Shown here piece by piece: positions 35,703 through 45,217 of a DNA stretch of 64,000 nucleotides. The position numbers and the translations under genes are program-made. The DNA comes from Parasalinivibrio latis. Lineage in GTDB: Bacteria > Pseudomonadota > Gammaproteobacteria > Enterobacterales > Vibrionaceae. Each line of letters opens with the position of its first letter. The first letter of the stretch is position 1. The notes below the pieces were generated by a model, which ran no database searches, was not told the origin of the DNA, and was given only the letters and a program-made list of their open reading frames with translations. The DNA is taken from assembly GCF_036825535.1 (NCBI RefSeq), contig NZ_CP098813.1, forward strand, positions 372,001-436,000, read 5' to 3'.

Positions 35703-35904
35703 AAACTGAACAGTATTGGAATTTGGCAACTTTTTTATAACTTTCATCCCTGTTGGTGTTTTACTCCTCCTTGAAGCATTGATAGGGATGCTTTTTCCAA
35801 TTCGTCGTCTTTAAACCAACGAATCCCCAAAAGCTGCAGTCCTTGAAATTTATGGACCACCAAAGCATGATCTGCAGCACGTATATCACGCCTCAGATTT
35901 CCCT
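35703..35904. other. Gap with a start-less open frame on the minus strand
   Basis: On the minus strand, 35744-35902 is an open frame of 52 codons plus a stop, with no ATG and with protein-like composition (HALVVHKFQGLQLLG; WFKDDELEKASL). It may be the remnant or C-terminal end of a lost gene. A weak five-base hairpin with TTTTT at about 35776-35801 may end the GH95 transcript. Confidence 0.3.
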
Positions 35905-36933
35905 ATGAACCAATACGAGTTTTTTTCAATCAAGCATGCCCGCCTGTTCTATATGGTGCGTGTTACGCTTGTTATGTCTGCCATTCTGCTTATCGTCCGG
36001 CTGTTTGAATTGCCCTATGGATATTGGGCACTTATCACTGCTGCTACGATTCTTGGGGCGATTCCCCTTATCGGCGGGGTGCTGACCAAAGCAAACCAGC
36101 GGGTTTGGGGCACGTTAATAGGCGGTTTATTGGGATTGACCATGTTCCTTATTCCGGACGCCTATCATTGGACACACCACATCCTGTTTCTCGCGGTATT
36201 GCTTACCGCCATGTATTTCACCCAGGAGAAATATTCCTATGCAGCTGTGATGGTTGCCATCACAGTGGTCATTGTTGCAGGTGGTGGCCCGGCAGATTTT
36301 GATGCAGCGAAATGGCGCATTATCAATGTGGCCTGGGCGGCAGTTCTCAGTGTGGTATCAAGTCTGTATGTTTTCCCTGACCGGGCAACCCGACACTTTA
36401 TTTACCTTCTTGAAGAGTTTTTGGAGCAAAGCGCCCAATGCTACCGTCAACACAATGTATTGATGGAACATTCCGAATTTAAACCTATGCATGCCGAAAA
36501 ACTTGCGTCGCTCATAGACAAACAACAGGCACTTCTGCCGCATCTTCGAAAAGAGTCCAGTCGTCAGTTCGGCCTGTTTTCCAATGCGTTGATGATACAA
36601 AAACGGCTCTATGCTGACCTTGAAACCCTGTTCAGTACCAACTGGGATGCCCAACAAGGCAAAGATAAAATCAGCGATATGCCTGGGCTGACCGATGCCA
36701 AACAACAACTCGCTGGTATGTTTACTACGCTTTCAAACCAAATTGCGGAAAAAAACGTGGATGCGGTATTGCAGGAAGACATTCCTCTTTTGCAGTTGGT
36801 GCCACTAGGACACGAATCACAGCCAGGAGACAGCAGCGACATCAGCTACTACGGCTACTTATGGCTGAACCGGGAAATGGCACGCCAGTTTTCTCACCTG
36901 ACAGAAATTTGCAGCAAGCTGATGAGGTACTGA
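35905..36933 (+). CDS. Short FUSC-family inner-membrane protein
   Basis: 342 residues with about six N-terminal membrane helices (residues 15-155) and a soluble helical C-terminal half. YGYWALITAATILGAIPLIGGVLTK-like sequence and RVWGTLIGGLLGL are the FUSC (fusaric acid resistance/YccS) hallmark. Full YccS-type proteins have two such membrane halves and about 700 residues; this is a single half. Probably a transporter or envelope-stress protein; substrate unknown. No operon partner. Confidence 0.8.
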   Translation: MNQYEFFSIKHARLFYMVRVTLVMSAILLIVRLFELPYGYWALITAATILGAIPLIGGVLTKANQRVWGTLIGGLLGLTMFLIPDAYHWTHHILFLAVLLTAMYFTQEKYSYAAVMVAITVVIVAGGGPADFDAAKWRIINVAWAAVLSVVSSLYVFPDRATRHFIYLLEEFLEQSAQCYRQHNVLMEHSEFKPMHAEKLASLIDKQQALLPHLRKESSRQFGLFSNALMIQKRLYADLETLFSTNWDAQQGKDKISDMPGLTDAKQQLAGMFTTLSNQIAEKNVDAVLQEDIPLLQLVPLGHESQPGDSSDISYYGYLWLNREMARQFSHLTEICSKLMRY

Positions 36934-36962
36934 CTGCTAAAAACGCAGATTAATATGACATT

Positions 36963-36982
36963 GGGCGGAATAAACCGCCCTT
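36963..36982. terminator. Small hairpin between convergent FUSC and tag genes
   Basis: Six-base stem GGGCGG/CCGCCC with a six-base loop followed by TT only. A plausible but weak bidirectional terminator. Confidence 0.5.
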
Positions 36983-37007
36983 CATTATGAATTATTGAAA
37001 GAAGACA

Positions 37008-37616
37008 TTACTTTTTGGCTGGTGACTGGAAATTATCCCGTGCTTTTCTTACCGCTTCACGGATCTCACAGCCAACCGCATGGTCATTAACAAGCCCCAT
37101 GGCCTGCATAAACGCGTACACCGTTGTTGGGCCAACAAATTTCCAACCGAGTTTTTTCAAATCTTTGGACAACTGAACAGACTCAGGTGTTGTTGCAACC
37201 ACTTCCGGCGTTTCAAGCTGTTCGGGTTCGTATCGCCAGAAAAATGCGGCAAGCGATCCTTCTTTTTCCACCATCTCTATGGCACGTTTGGCGTTGTTTA
37301 TCACGGCTTCAATTTTACCCCGGTGGCGGACAATACCGGCATCCCCCACCAAACGCTCGACATCTTCTTCTGTAAATTTAGCCACTTTGTGAAAGTCAAA
37401 ATGGTGAAAGGCGCGACGAAAATTTTCCCGTTTGACCAAAATGGTGCGCCAGCTTAAACCAGACTGAAACCCCTCCAGGCAAATCTTCTCAAATAACCGG
37501 AAATCATCCGAAACCGGGAATCCCCACTCTCTGTCGTGGTAATCAATATAGTCCTCGGTAGCCAGACACCAAGTGCACCTTTGCTTCCCATCCGGTCCTG
37601 ATCCAATGTTGCTCAT
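37008..37616 (-). CDS. tag: DNA-3-methyladenine glycosylase I
   Basis: 202 residues. RCTWCLATEDYIDYHDREWG contains the zinc-binding cysteine/histidine start of Tag; FEKICLEGFQSGLSWRTIL and WKFVGPTTVYAFMQAMG, NDHAVGCE complete the HhH-type glycosylase with its C-terminal zinc ligands. Removes 3-methyladenine from alkylated DNA. Monocistronic. Firm call. Confidence 0.96.
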   Translation of the reverse strand: MSNIGSGPDGKQRCTWCLATEDYIDYHDREWGFPVSDDFRLFEKICLEGFQSGLSWRTILVKRENFRRAFHHFDFHKVAKFTEEDVERLVGDAGIVRHRGKIEAVINNAKRAIEMVEKEGSLAAFFWRYEPEQLETPEVVATTPESVQLSKDLKKLGWKFVGPTTVYAFMQAMGLVNDHAVGCEIREAVRKARDNFQSPAKK

Positions 37617-37724
37617 CCTGTCTGTTCTCCCTATTCGTTCAATAAAAAAGCCAAACTTGATTCGCCAAACCTTAGTTGAACTATAAACCCGAGAATACGG
37701 TCAACCCGGTATAAGTACAAAACA

Positions 37725-37762
37725 AAACACCGGAGGAACTAATTCCTCCGGTGTTTCTTTTT
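37725..37762. terminator. Strong bidirectional terminator after the GH20 gene
   Basis: 14-base perfect stem AAACACCGGAGGAA/TTCCTCCGGTGTTT with a four-base loop; T-rich on both strands. It ends the minus-strand GH20 gene. Confidence 0.92.
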
Positions 37763-37785
37763 AGAGACAGAATTCAGCAGGTTAA

Positions 37786-40275
37786 TTATTCAACCAATAC
37801 CCACTGCTGTTGGTCATGGGATGTACATGACTGTACTTCAATCCTGTCGTTTGGCGTCAGAACCGGATCAGCAACCGCATCTATATCGATACATGCGTTG
37901 GTGTTGCCTTTTGACTTGAGATTGAAGAATCCGTAGTCAACTTCTGACACTTGCCACTGTTGGTTCGGACCAAGATGGCATTTCCACACCAACATTTGAT
38001 CTCCATCGTTAATTACTCTCTCAGGGCCGCGGTCAATATCAAGACACATGGTGGTATCCATTGCCATACGGAAAGAGACGTTACCACCTCCCTGATCCCA
38101 TTTCTCCCAACGCTGGTAAGGGTCGTCACGATCACATTTGCGTAGTTCAGCAAGGTCACCGTTCGAGACGCTGCCGCTTTCCCGGTTAACACCCAAACAA
38201 ACGCTCATATCCGCTTTCGGACGCATCTGGATATCTGCGATATTTTGTGTCACGGCTTGTCCGCCCACCGAAGTCCCGAACAAATCGAGTTCCGCAAGCG
38301 AAGCAAAATCCTGTCCGTTTGTGGCAGACAAGCCTGTAAAGCGGACATACCTGGCGGTTTTCTTGGAGAAATACACACTGCGCGCTTCCCGGTTATTCAC
38401 GAGATCATAAAACTCGCCATTCGAGACTACGTTAGTCCACGTAACGCCATCGGTACTCACCTGGAAGTTATAGTTGTCAACCAATCCATTGATATTGCGT
38501 TGGTTCTGGTTACGTCGCGCCTGGAACCTAGCTCCATACAAGTCATACTCGGCACCGAGGTCCAGCGCCACACTGTGAGGGAAGCTATCTACCCCACCCG
38601 AATACTTCGAATGCCAGATGGTTGTACCTACACCGTCAAAAATGTTGGATGCACTTCCATCTTCCTGAGCGGTCTCCTGACTGGAAACGTTGTGAACCTG
38701 CCAGTTATCTTTTGTAATCGCATTCTGTTCACCTTTATAAGATGACGAAGCACCAACCTGGTGAACTTTCGACAAGAACCCTGAAAGCTTGGAGGAGGAC
38801 TGCGCTCCTGCCCAGTTGCGCTCAGCAGACACAGCCCTGTATTCGAACATCAGGTTTTCAAACTGGTAGTCAGGCCAGGTGTAAGCGGTGTCTGTCCAGA
38901 CACTGACCTTCACACCTTTCAGGTGGGACGATGTTGTATTGTTCCAGGTATAAATGGTGTCATTAGACGGGAAAGTATCAACGAAGCCGGGTGTCAGATA
39001 AAAACCGCCATCGCCGGTTTTAATGACATCAAAGCCTAAATTGATATAAGCCGATTCAGCATTTCCTGCCCACACATCCACGAGAATGTCATTGCTTGGC
39101 TCAATCGTGGTGCTTTGTCTTTCATACCAGTTCCACATTTGGGTTTTCTTACCCAAGCTCTTCACATGGTCGTTAAGCTCATCAATCGCTTCTACGAGCA
39201 CATCACCATTTTTAGTTAAAGACGGCGTATCGGCAACATAGTTGGTCAGCTCTGCACAGTTACTAAGCTTGTAACCTTCCGGTACCTCATCGGTACCAAT
39301 GTGAAAATAGGGTCCATCAAACCATGGGACGAACTCTGAAAGCAGGTTTTCAAGAAAATCCCGTCCGGTATTTGGGCTGTTTTGAGAAACGCCAGTGTAG
39401 TTAATTGTCCACCGTGGGCCAGAAGACCCCTCCCATTGAACCTGAGGCTCGCTAAGAGTGTAGCAACTGAACGCATCCTCTTTGCTGTAATCCCCCAGCA
39501 ACTTGGCGTGTCCTGGAATATCGATTTCCGGGACTATAACCACATGGTGTTTCTTGGCAAAAGCCTCCAGTTCATCAATATCCGATTTTGTGTAAGCCCC
39601 CAGAGCCGCGAGCCCGTCAAAATCCGCGTTGTCACTGGCCAACCGGAACGCATTCCACTCAGTAAGGTGAAGATGGAGCCGGTTCATTTTGTTCCAGCCC
39701 AGGTTGCGGATAAGATCTTTAAGGTATTCCTTCGTCCAGTACTTACGTCCGGCATCAATCATGATCCCGCGTTCTGGCAGTGACGGTGAATCTTCTACCC
39801 TTCCTTTGGGCACATTGTTGTGTCCACTATCTTGCTTCAATACCTGGAGGATAGATTGGGTTCCGTAATAGAGCCCCGCTGTTGTGTTGGCTCTGATATT
39901 AATCGCATTCCCAACATCGATGATATATCCCTCATCGCCAAGAGATGAATTGTAACTACCCAATAAAGAAAGTCTGATGTCTCCGTTATTCGTTGAACCA
40001 CCATTCACAACAGAAAAATTCAGACCCAAATTTTCCAGATCATCAGAAAAATGTGCAGCGGTCTCTGAGACCGTCGTGGTAATATTGTTTATTGTTGATG
40101 AACTTCCTATAGAAGATGAGGATATGACAATCCTCGGATTGGCACCGACCTGATATTCACCGGATGAAGGTGCCCAGGAGCTTACCGTTGGAACCGTATC
40201 AAAACCTGCTGCATGTGCTTGGATTATAAAGCTAAAGCAACCAATTACAGCCAGCGCTGCTTTTGTTTTCATCAT
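37786..40275 (-). CDS. Exported GH20 beta-N-acetylhexosaminidase with CBM32 and ricin-type lectin domains
   Basis: 829 residues. Signal peptide ends near QAHAAG. A GH20b-type N-terminal domain (about 25-165) precedes the barrel (about 168-490): RGIMIDAGRKYWTKEYLKDL, NRLHLHLTEWNAFRL and the catalytic pair Asp329-Glu330 in HIGTDEVPEG, as expected for substrate-assisted catalysis. An F5/8-type (CBM32) module spans about 540-690 and a ricin-type beta-trefoil with QQW-type repeats about 695-829. GAGGT lies seven bases before the ATG. Exported enzyme removing terminal GlcNAc or GalNAc from glycans, in keeping with the fucosidase genes nearby. Confidence 0.92.
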   Translation of the reverse strand: MMKTKAALAVIGCFSFIIQAHAAGFDTVPTVSSWAPSSGEYQVGANPRIVISSSSIGSSSTINNITTTVSETAAHFSDDLENLGLNFSVVNGGSTNNGDIRLSLLGSYNSSLGDEGYIIDVGNAINIRANTTAGLYYGTQSILQVLKQDSGHNNVPKGRVEDSPSLPERGIMIDAGRKYWTKEYLKDLIRNLGWNKMNRLHLHLTEWNAFRLASDNADFDGLAALGAYTKSDIDELEAFAKKHHVVIVPEIDIPGHAKLLGDYSKEDAFSCYTLSEPQVQWEGSSGPRWTINYTGVSQNSPNTGRDFLENLLSEFVPWFDGPYFHIGTDEVPEGYKLSNCAELTNYVADTPSLTKNGDVLVEAIDELNDHVKSLGKKTQMWNWYERQSTTIEPSNDILVDVWAGNAESAYINLGFDVIKTGDGGFYLTPGFVDTFPSNDTIYTWNNTTSSHLKGVKVSVWTDTAYTWPDYQFENLMFEYRAVSAERNWAGAQSSSKLSGFLSKVHQVGASSSYKGEQNAITKDNWQVHNVSSQETAQEDGSASNIFDGVGTTIWHSKYSGGVDSFPHSVALDLGAEYDLYGARFQARRNQNQRNINGLVDNYNFQVSTDGVTWTNVVSNGEFYDLVNNREARSVYFSKKTARYVRFTGLSATNGQDFASLAELDLFGTSVGGQAVTQNIADIQMRPKADMSVCLGVNRESGSVSNGDLAELRKCDRDDPYQRWEKWDQGGGNVSFRMAMDTTMCLDIDRGPERVINDGDQMLVWKCHLGPNQQWQVSEVDYGFFNLKSKGNTNACIDIDAVADPVLTPNDRIEVQSCTSHDQQQWVLVE

Positions 40276-40867
40276 GAAAGATACCTCTCCCTTTATATAT
40301 CTAACTTATTATATTTATTGAATTTTGTTATTTTTATGTTTACGTTACTGACTATTATTTGCTCGCATTCATTATTGCAACCACTACACATAAATATCAA
40401 CAATCTGCTAGCCGGAGAAATATTGTCATACTATTTGACAAGGGAGTTATTAATTTAAAATGAAAGTCTATTTTTCTTACCTTCATATAGGAATATCGGC
40501 ATCTAAATTGATACGTTTTTTTAATTACATCTGCACCCCATCACATATTGCTTTTTATTCAGTATGTTAAGGCCATTATTTGGCTAAAAAAATAATTTCG
40601 ACCTGACCAGATTTTTTACTACATAATAATTTTAAAAAAGACTTGCTGGATGCTCACGTTCCAAAGCTTTCGATATCATATTTGCCAAAATGTGATCATA
40701 ATGTTAAAACGCACGTTGCTTCCAAGCCCGCTCGTGTCTTTCATCAAAGCTAATCCTGTCGAGTTCGCCCCAAAATGCATTGCCAGTCATAGAAGTGGCG
40801 GAGCCATATTGCACCAATTACCAAAGGCGACTAGTTTTGACATCTATTCACTTGATTGGAACGTTAG
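40276..40867. other. Long AT-rich gap before the ASCH gene
   Basis: 592 bases. It must hold the promoter of the GH20 gene (left) and of the ASCH gene (right). A 73-codon plus-strand frame (40650-40871) overlaps the ASCH start by four bases but has no ribosome site and no recognisable domain, so I do not call it. No hairpin or repeat stands out. Confidence 0.4.
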
Positions 40868-41344
40868 ATGAATCCTCTCGCTCACCAGTATTTAAACCGT
40901 TATCTTTCTACCGTCACGACTTCACATAAACAAAGGTATACCTCATTCAGTGCCGATTACTTTTGTGCAGATGAATACAACGCTAATCTCTGCGCCCAGT
41001 TGGTTCTTGATGGAAAGAAAACGGCCACATGCAGTATGAAGTACTGGTATAAAGAGGGAGGTGAGAAAATGCCCGTAGTCGGGCACTTGCAAGTCATTAC
41101 CGATTACCTCGGCAATCCATTTTGCATCATCGAAACGACCGAAGTGTCTGAGTGCTGCTTCAGTGACGTCACACCTGAATTTGCTGCGGCTGAAGGAGAA
41201 GGAGACCTCTCCCTGTCCTGGTGGCGCAAAGCGCATTGGGACTTTTTCTCAAAGGAATGCAAAGCTGAAGGAATTGAGCCCACAGAAGATATGGTTCTGG
41301 TTCTGGAAAAATTCAAAGTGGTTTACAGTGAGCTAAGCTTGTAG
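40868..41344 (+). CDS. ASCH-domain protein
   Basis: 158 residues. LCAQLVLDGKKTATCSMKYWY, PVVGHLQVITDYLGNPFCII and EFAAAEGEGDLSLSWWRKAHWDFF are diagnostic for the ASCH fold, an RNA- or nucleotide-binding barrel; some members hydrolyse N4-acetylcytidine. Its 3' end overlaps the convergent LysR gene by 32 bases. No strong ribosome site. Confidence 0.88.
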   Translation: MNPLAHQYLNRYLSTVTTSHKQRYTSFSADYFCADEYNANLCAQLVLDGKKTATCSMKYWYKEGGEKMPVVGHLQVITDYLGNPFCIIETTEVSECCFSDVTPEFAAAEGEGDLSLSWWRKAHWDFFSKECKAEGIEPTEDMVLVLEKFKVVYSELSL

Positions 41345-42230
41345 GCACCGTTGAATCTTCCGGCTCCAATATCCTGCAGATGGAGGAAATCAAAGCAGTT
41401 TTTTCTCTGTCAGCCCTGAATAACAACAGCACTTTCAGTGGGTCAGGCGTTTTATATATAAGCCTGACTTCACCTTTTGATTCAGCTTCTTTCGCTGTAT
41501 CCGCATGTAGCAGGCCAACGCCCACTCCTCCGGCTACCAGTGTTCTTGTCACACTCTCCCTATCGATACTGATAACGCTATCCGGTCGAAAACCGTGTTT
41601 TTCAAACAATTTTTCTGCTGTCATGCCACAACACGTATGTGAAGGAGGATGTATCCAGGTTAACCTGGACAGCTCTCGCCAATCTACTGGTTCAGAGTGA
41701 ACAGAACTGTCCGATGAAACCGCCAGATAAACATCAAAGCGTCCCAATTCTCGGTAGGAAAAGTCAGGCTCCGGTTCACAACACTCATTGTAAAGCCCCA
41801 TATCCAGATCGTCGTTTTTGACTCGCTGGAGTATCTCAGCTGTCGTGGAGGTGTGCTCAACAGAGAATTGAATATCCGGGTAATGCTCGGAAACACGCAT
41901 TAGGAAATTACCAGCAAATTCGGGGCTCGTACTTGAAGACACACCCAACTTCAAATGACCACTGAGTTTGCCGCGCAGTCGGGTTGCTTCATCCAAAAGA
42001 TCCCGGTGGGCAGCGAGCGTTTGCTCAGCTTTAACCAATAAACGCTCCCCCTCAAGGGTGAGGAACATCCCTCTGGGAGTCCGTTCAAACAGGCAGACTC
42101 CCAAAGACTCCTCCATCGCTTTTATATGCGCACTTACCGCCGGCTGGCTTAAAAATAATTTCTCCGATGCTCGGGTAATCGTGCCTTCTCGGACAACAGC
42201 TACAAAGGTTTTCAGCAGGTGAATATCCAT
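41313..42230 (-). CDS. LysR-family transcriptional regulator
   Basis: 305 residues. FVAVVREGTITRASEKLFLSQPAVSAHIKAMEESLGVCLFERT is the LysR helix-turn-helix (seen, shown only in part by its 41879-42229 coding region); an effector-binding domain follows. It lies 11 bases after a DASS transporter gene on the same strand and is likely co-transcribed, so it probably controls that transporter. Effector unknown. Confidence 0.92.
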   Translation of the reverse strand: MDIHLLKTFVAVVREGTITRASEKLFLSQPAVSAHIKAMEESLGVCLFERTPRGMFLTLEGERLLVKAEQTLAAHRDLLDEATRLRGKLSGHLKLGVSSSTSPEFAGNFLMRVSEHYPDIQFSVEHTSTTAEILQRVKNDDLDMGLYNECCEPEPDFSYRELGRFDVYLAVSSDSSVHSEPVDWRELSRLTWIHPPSHTCCGMTAEKLFEKHGFRPDSVISIDRESVTRTLVAGGVGVGLLHADTAKEAESKGEVRLIYKTPDPLKVLLLFRADREKTALISSICRILEPEDSTVPTSLAHCKPL

Positions 42231-42241
42231 AATCTTCCAAT

Positions 42242-43669
42242 CTATCCGTCAAACATTCCCAGTATCCGCCACCACAGAAGATCCAGCGGCATCAGCACAA
42301 CAAGCCCGATAACAAACATTACCAAGCATAGTTTAGTCACTGTCCAAGTAGGCAGGTTACCAATTTGGATTGCCGCAACCACCGGTGGGACCTGATAAAG
42401 AAGCAGGACATTTGAAAATGCCAGCACCTGAGACATAAGAATGGTGGTGATCGAAAACCCGGTTGCTTCAGACAAGTTTTCTGCCAACGGAGACATGATT
42501 GCGGGCACACCTGGCAGGTTGGTTACAGCCGCCACAAACATTGATATGCCGGTTATGGAAACCAAATTCCACATGGATTTGTCTGCAGTAAATGGTAAGT
42601 GTTCACTGAGCGGTTCGACTATCGCTTGCCCAAGCCCGGATTGGGAAATAACAACACCCAGCCCCATAATGCCCGCCACGAAGAACAATGGCCCATATTT
42701 CACTTCTGTATTAAGACAATTTTTTTGCGTGAGACCAGTAAAAGGAACAAGGCAATACACTGCAGCAGCAAGGCCTATCCACCCCGGAGAAATATGATGG
42801 ATCCGGTCTGTCAGCCAGAGCAACAAACACAGGCCCAACACAACCGACAGTTGTTTCTCATACACTGTCATAGAGCCTGACACGGATAACTCAGAGCGTC
42901 GGGCAGCCGGGTCTTCTGAAGGTAACACCCGGAGGATAAGCAACACCAGTATCCCCGCTTTCAACAATCCCAGAACGGGAAAATGAAGGATCAAATAGTC
43001 CCAGTAGGAAAGTTGAATACCGTACAAGCTCTCCGCCATTCCAGCCAGCACCATATTCGGTCCATTCGCCGGTAAAATCGTAAATGCCGGCAGGCAGGTA
43101 CCCAACGTTGCGGCAATCATCATTCCCGTTTGCCCATTGGAACCGGCTTTATACCCCATGTGCTCTGCAAGCGATTTGACTATTGCTAGCAACAGGACGA
43201 CCCGCCCGATAGAAGAAGGAACCACAAACGCCAGCGCCAACCCAAAAAACACAATGCGGGTTATTACGCCAGAGTACGTCGAACCCGCTGTGCGAGAAAG
43301 TATCGCGGCCAACCTGTTGCCCAAGCCGGTATGATTCATGGAAATACCTAGTATCAAACCGCTGAACAACAGCCAGTACGGGGGCGAATGAAATCCCGAG
43401 AACACACTTTCTGCCGGGGCAAGTTCAAGCAGCATGGCAACCAGGAAAAACAGAAAGGCCGGCCAATACTCCGGCACGATTCCGGTCGCCCACAGCGCGA
43501 GGCATAGCGCTGATAAGACAGCGACCCAATACACAGAAGGAGGAAGGTAAATCCACGCTGACATGGCCGATACCATCACAGTGAAAAACACCACCACAAT
43601 CAGACGGTTGATCTTTCCAGATGTCGCATTGTTTGGGATAAGGGCATTTGAAGCGGTAGATTTTGTCAT
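42242..43669 (-). CDS. DASS/SLC13-family anion transporter
   Basis: 475 residues with about 12 membrane segments. PANGPNMVLAGMA and VTNLPGVPAIMSPLAEN resemble the paired ligand/sodium-binding loops of DASS (divalent anion:sodium) transporters. GAGAAG precedes ATG 43669. Likely imports a dicarboxylate, sulphate-like or related anion; the substrate is not readable. The LysR gene follows in the same direction. Confidence 0.83.
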   Translation of the reverse strand: MTKSTASNALIPNNATSGKINRLIVVVFFTVMVSAMSAWIYLPPSVYWVAVLSALCLALWATGIVPEYWPAFLFFLVAMLLELAPAESVFSGFHSPPYWLLFSGLILGISMNHTGLGNRLAAILSRTAGSTYSGVITRIVFFGLALAFVVPSSIGRVVLLLAIVKSLAEHMGYKAGSNGQTGMMIAATLGTCLPAFTILPANGPNMVLAGMAESLYGIQLSYWDYLILHFPVLGLLKAGILVLLILRVLPSEDPAARRSELSVSGSMTVYEKQLSVVLGLCLLLWLTDRIHHISPGWIGLAAAVYCLVPFTGLTQKNCLNTEVKYGPLFFVAGIMGLGVVISQSGLGQAIVEPLSEHLPFTADKSMWNLVSITGISMFVAAVTNLPGVPAIMSPLAENLSEATGFSITTILMSQVLAFSNVLLLYQVPPVVAAIQIGNLPTWTVTKLCLVMFVIGLVVLMPLDLLWWRILGMFDG

Positions 43670-43675
43670 TACTTC

Positions 43676-43723
43676 TCGCTTAACCAGTGACGTTATATGA
43701 TGTCAAACTAACCGTTTAAGCGA
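43676..43723. promoter_or_regulatory. Inverted repeat upstream of the DASS gene
   Basis: TCGCTTAA at 43676-43683 and TTAAGCGA at 43716-43723 form an eight-base inverted repeat immediately upstream of the transporter start. Possible LysR binding region; inference only. Confidence 0.3.
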
Positions 43724-43943
43724 ATGCGCTTCCAATTGTTTATTCTGAGGTGGGTATAAGAGATAGTTATGGCTACAAATATTAACCTCATTACGCAATT
43801 AATTTCATTTAAAATGAATTTATTGTTTCACAAAATGTTTATTTAACAATGGAAATGAATTTTCTTTAGTATGACTATTGAAATGTTTCCCCCTAGATAT
43901 AACATTCATCTGCGACATATAAATCAAACAAGGATTGTCAGTT

Positions 43944-44966
43944 ATGTTAGGAAGAATACTACTGCTTTTTGCCACTTTGTTTTCAACCCTTTCATATTCA
44001 TCAATCCCACAGCGCACTCCCTACATAGTTAACGGAGCCAACGTAACTCAAGGTGACATTCCATGGCAAGCCGCTGTAGAGAGCCCATCTGGCGTGTGCG
44101 GTGGCGTGATTATTGGCTCTCAATGGGTGTTAACAGCCGCGCATTGTGTTACCGATAGTAACACTGACCAGCCGAATAGCATTTCTGGTATAAAAATATA
44201 TAGCGGTAGCGTGATAAGAAACCAAAATACCGCATATAACGCGACTCAACTCGACGTTTATCCTGGTTACACAAACGATGATGATTTAATTGGAAGTTAT
44301 TATGACATTGCTTTGATACGAATATCTGGTGGCTTCCCTGCAAATTCAGCCATCAAAATGCTATCTTCGAACCAACAGTTAGACATAGAAATATCAAATA
44401 CATGGGTCGACGATCAGCCGAAAACACCAAATCTGCTTGTTTCTGGTTGGGGGATAACAAATGGATCAGACATTAATTCCAATCCGTATAATTTACAAGC
44501 CACCCTTCTCTCCGGGGTACCTGATTCGGTTTGTCGACAAAAATGGAAATTAAATATACCCGCCTCTTACGTTTTATGTGCCTCACCACCTAACCCAGCA
44601 ATAACCAACACGAGCTGCAAGGGAGACTCTGGGGGCCCAGTTGTCTGGCAAGATCCCAACTATCAAAGTGACGCCGATAGAGGTTATCGGCTGGCAGGGT
44701 TGGTAAGTGCTGGTCCCGGGGAATGTAAGGTATCGGCGCCAGAACTCGAAACTCAAGTTTCGCAGTTTTATAACTGGGTAAAGTCTAAAACAGGGACATT
44801 GGTGACAGATACCACTACATCATCTTTCCCTGTTGATATATTTCAAAAGTACGCATCAACTGCACAGGCACCATCTAGTGGCGGTAGCGGTGGAGGCGGG
44901 GGCACCATGTCCATCTTTAGTTTTCTGTTTCTTTGCGCTTTGACGAGGATCAGGCGCTCTCGATAA
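43944..44966 (+). CDS. Secreted trypsin-like serine protease with GlyGly-CTERM anchor
   Basis: 340 residues. ATG 43944 fits AAGGA nine bases upstream. The signal peptide ends near LSYSS. The S1 triad is complete: LTAAHCV (His), SYYDIALIRI (Asp) and CKGDSGGPVV (Ser). The zymogen-type cleavage site is PYIVNGANV. The C-terminus has a glycine-rich stretch (GGSGGGGG), a hydrophobic helix and RIRRSR, the GlyGly-CTERM pattern processed by rhombosortase for surface display or secretion. A single gene ended by a strong terminator. Confidence 0.92.
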   Translation: MLGRILLLFATLFSTLSYSSIPQRTPYIVNGANVTQGDIPWQAAVESPSGVCGGVIIGSQWVLTAAHCVTDSNTDQPNSISGIKIYSGSVIRNQNTAYNATQLDVYPGYTNDDDLIGSYYDIALIRISGGFPANSAIKMLSSNQQLDIEISNTWVDDQPKTPNLLVSGWGITNGSDINSNPYNLQATLLSGVPDSVCRQKWKLNIPASYVLCASPPNPAITNTSCKGDSGGPVVWQDPNYQSDADRGYRLAGLVSAGPGECKVSAPELETQVSQFYNWVKSKTGTLVTDTTTSSFPVDIFQKYASTAQAPSSGGSGGGGGTMSIFSFLFLCALTRIRRSR

Positions 44967-44970
44967 ACAA

Positions 44971-45003
44971 AATCGGCTGCTAATTTGGCAGCCGATTTTT
45001 TCT
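44971..45003 (+). terminator. Terminator of the protease gene
   Basis: Ten-base stem AATCGGCTGC/GCAGCCGATT with a seven-base loop and a T-run. It is the left border of the toxin/immunity array. Confidence 0.92.
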
Positions 45004-45009
45004 TTCTAT

Positions 45010-45177
45010 TTTCTAATTATCAAGCTGTTGTCTGGTACCTGTGCTGTGTGTGAAATTCAAATACGACGTATTATTCTTCGGCTAATTTGAAGATTGGACG
45101 CCAAACGATCAATATTTCCTCTTGGTTAGACGTTAAGCAAAGGGGAAAAGACACTCTGCTTCTTAGAGTGTCTGTCT
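45010..45177 (-). repeat. Array repeat, copy A (short, proximal part only)
   Basis: Read on the minus strand it begins after the immunity-like gene with the hairpin AGACACTCT/AGAGTGTCT (45149-45173) followed by TTTTCC, a terminator. The shared body then runs to about 45030 and breaks off near the protease terminator. The reading frame conserved in other copies is broken by a stop here. Confidence 0.85.
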
Positions 45178-45217
45178 CAGTAGTTGCTTGTTATCGATTC
45201 CCGCTTTTGAAATTCTC

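Noticed and set aside
40650..40871. 73-codon frame overlapping the ASCH start
   Set aside because: No ribosome site, no recognisable domain, and located in an AT-rich intergenic region.
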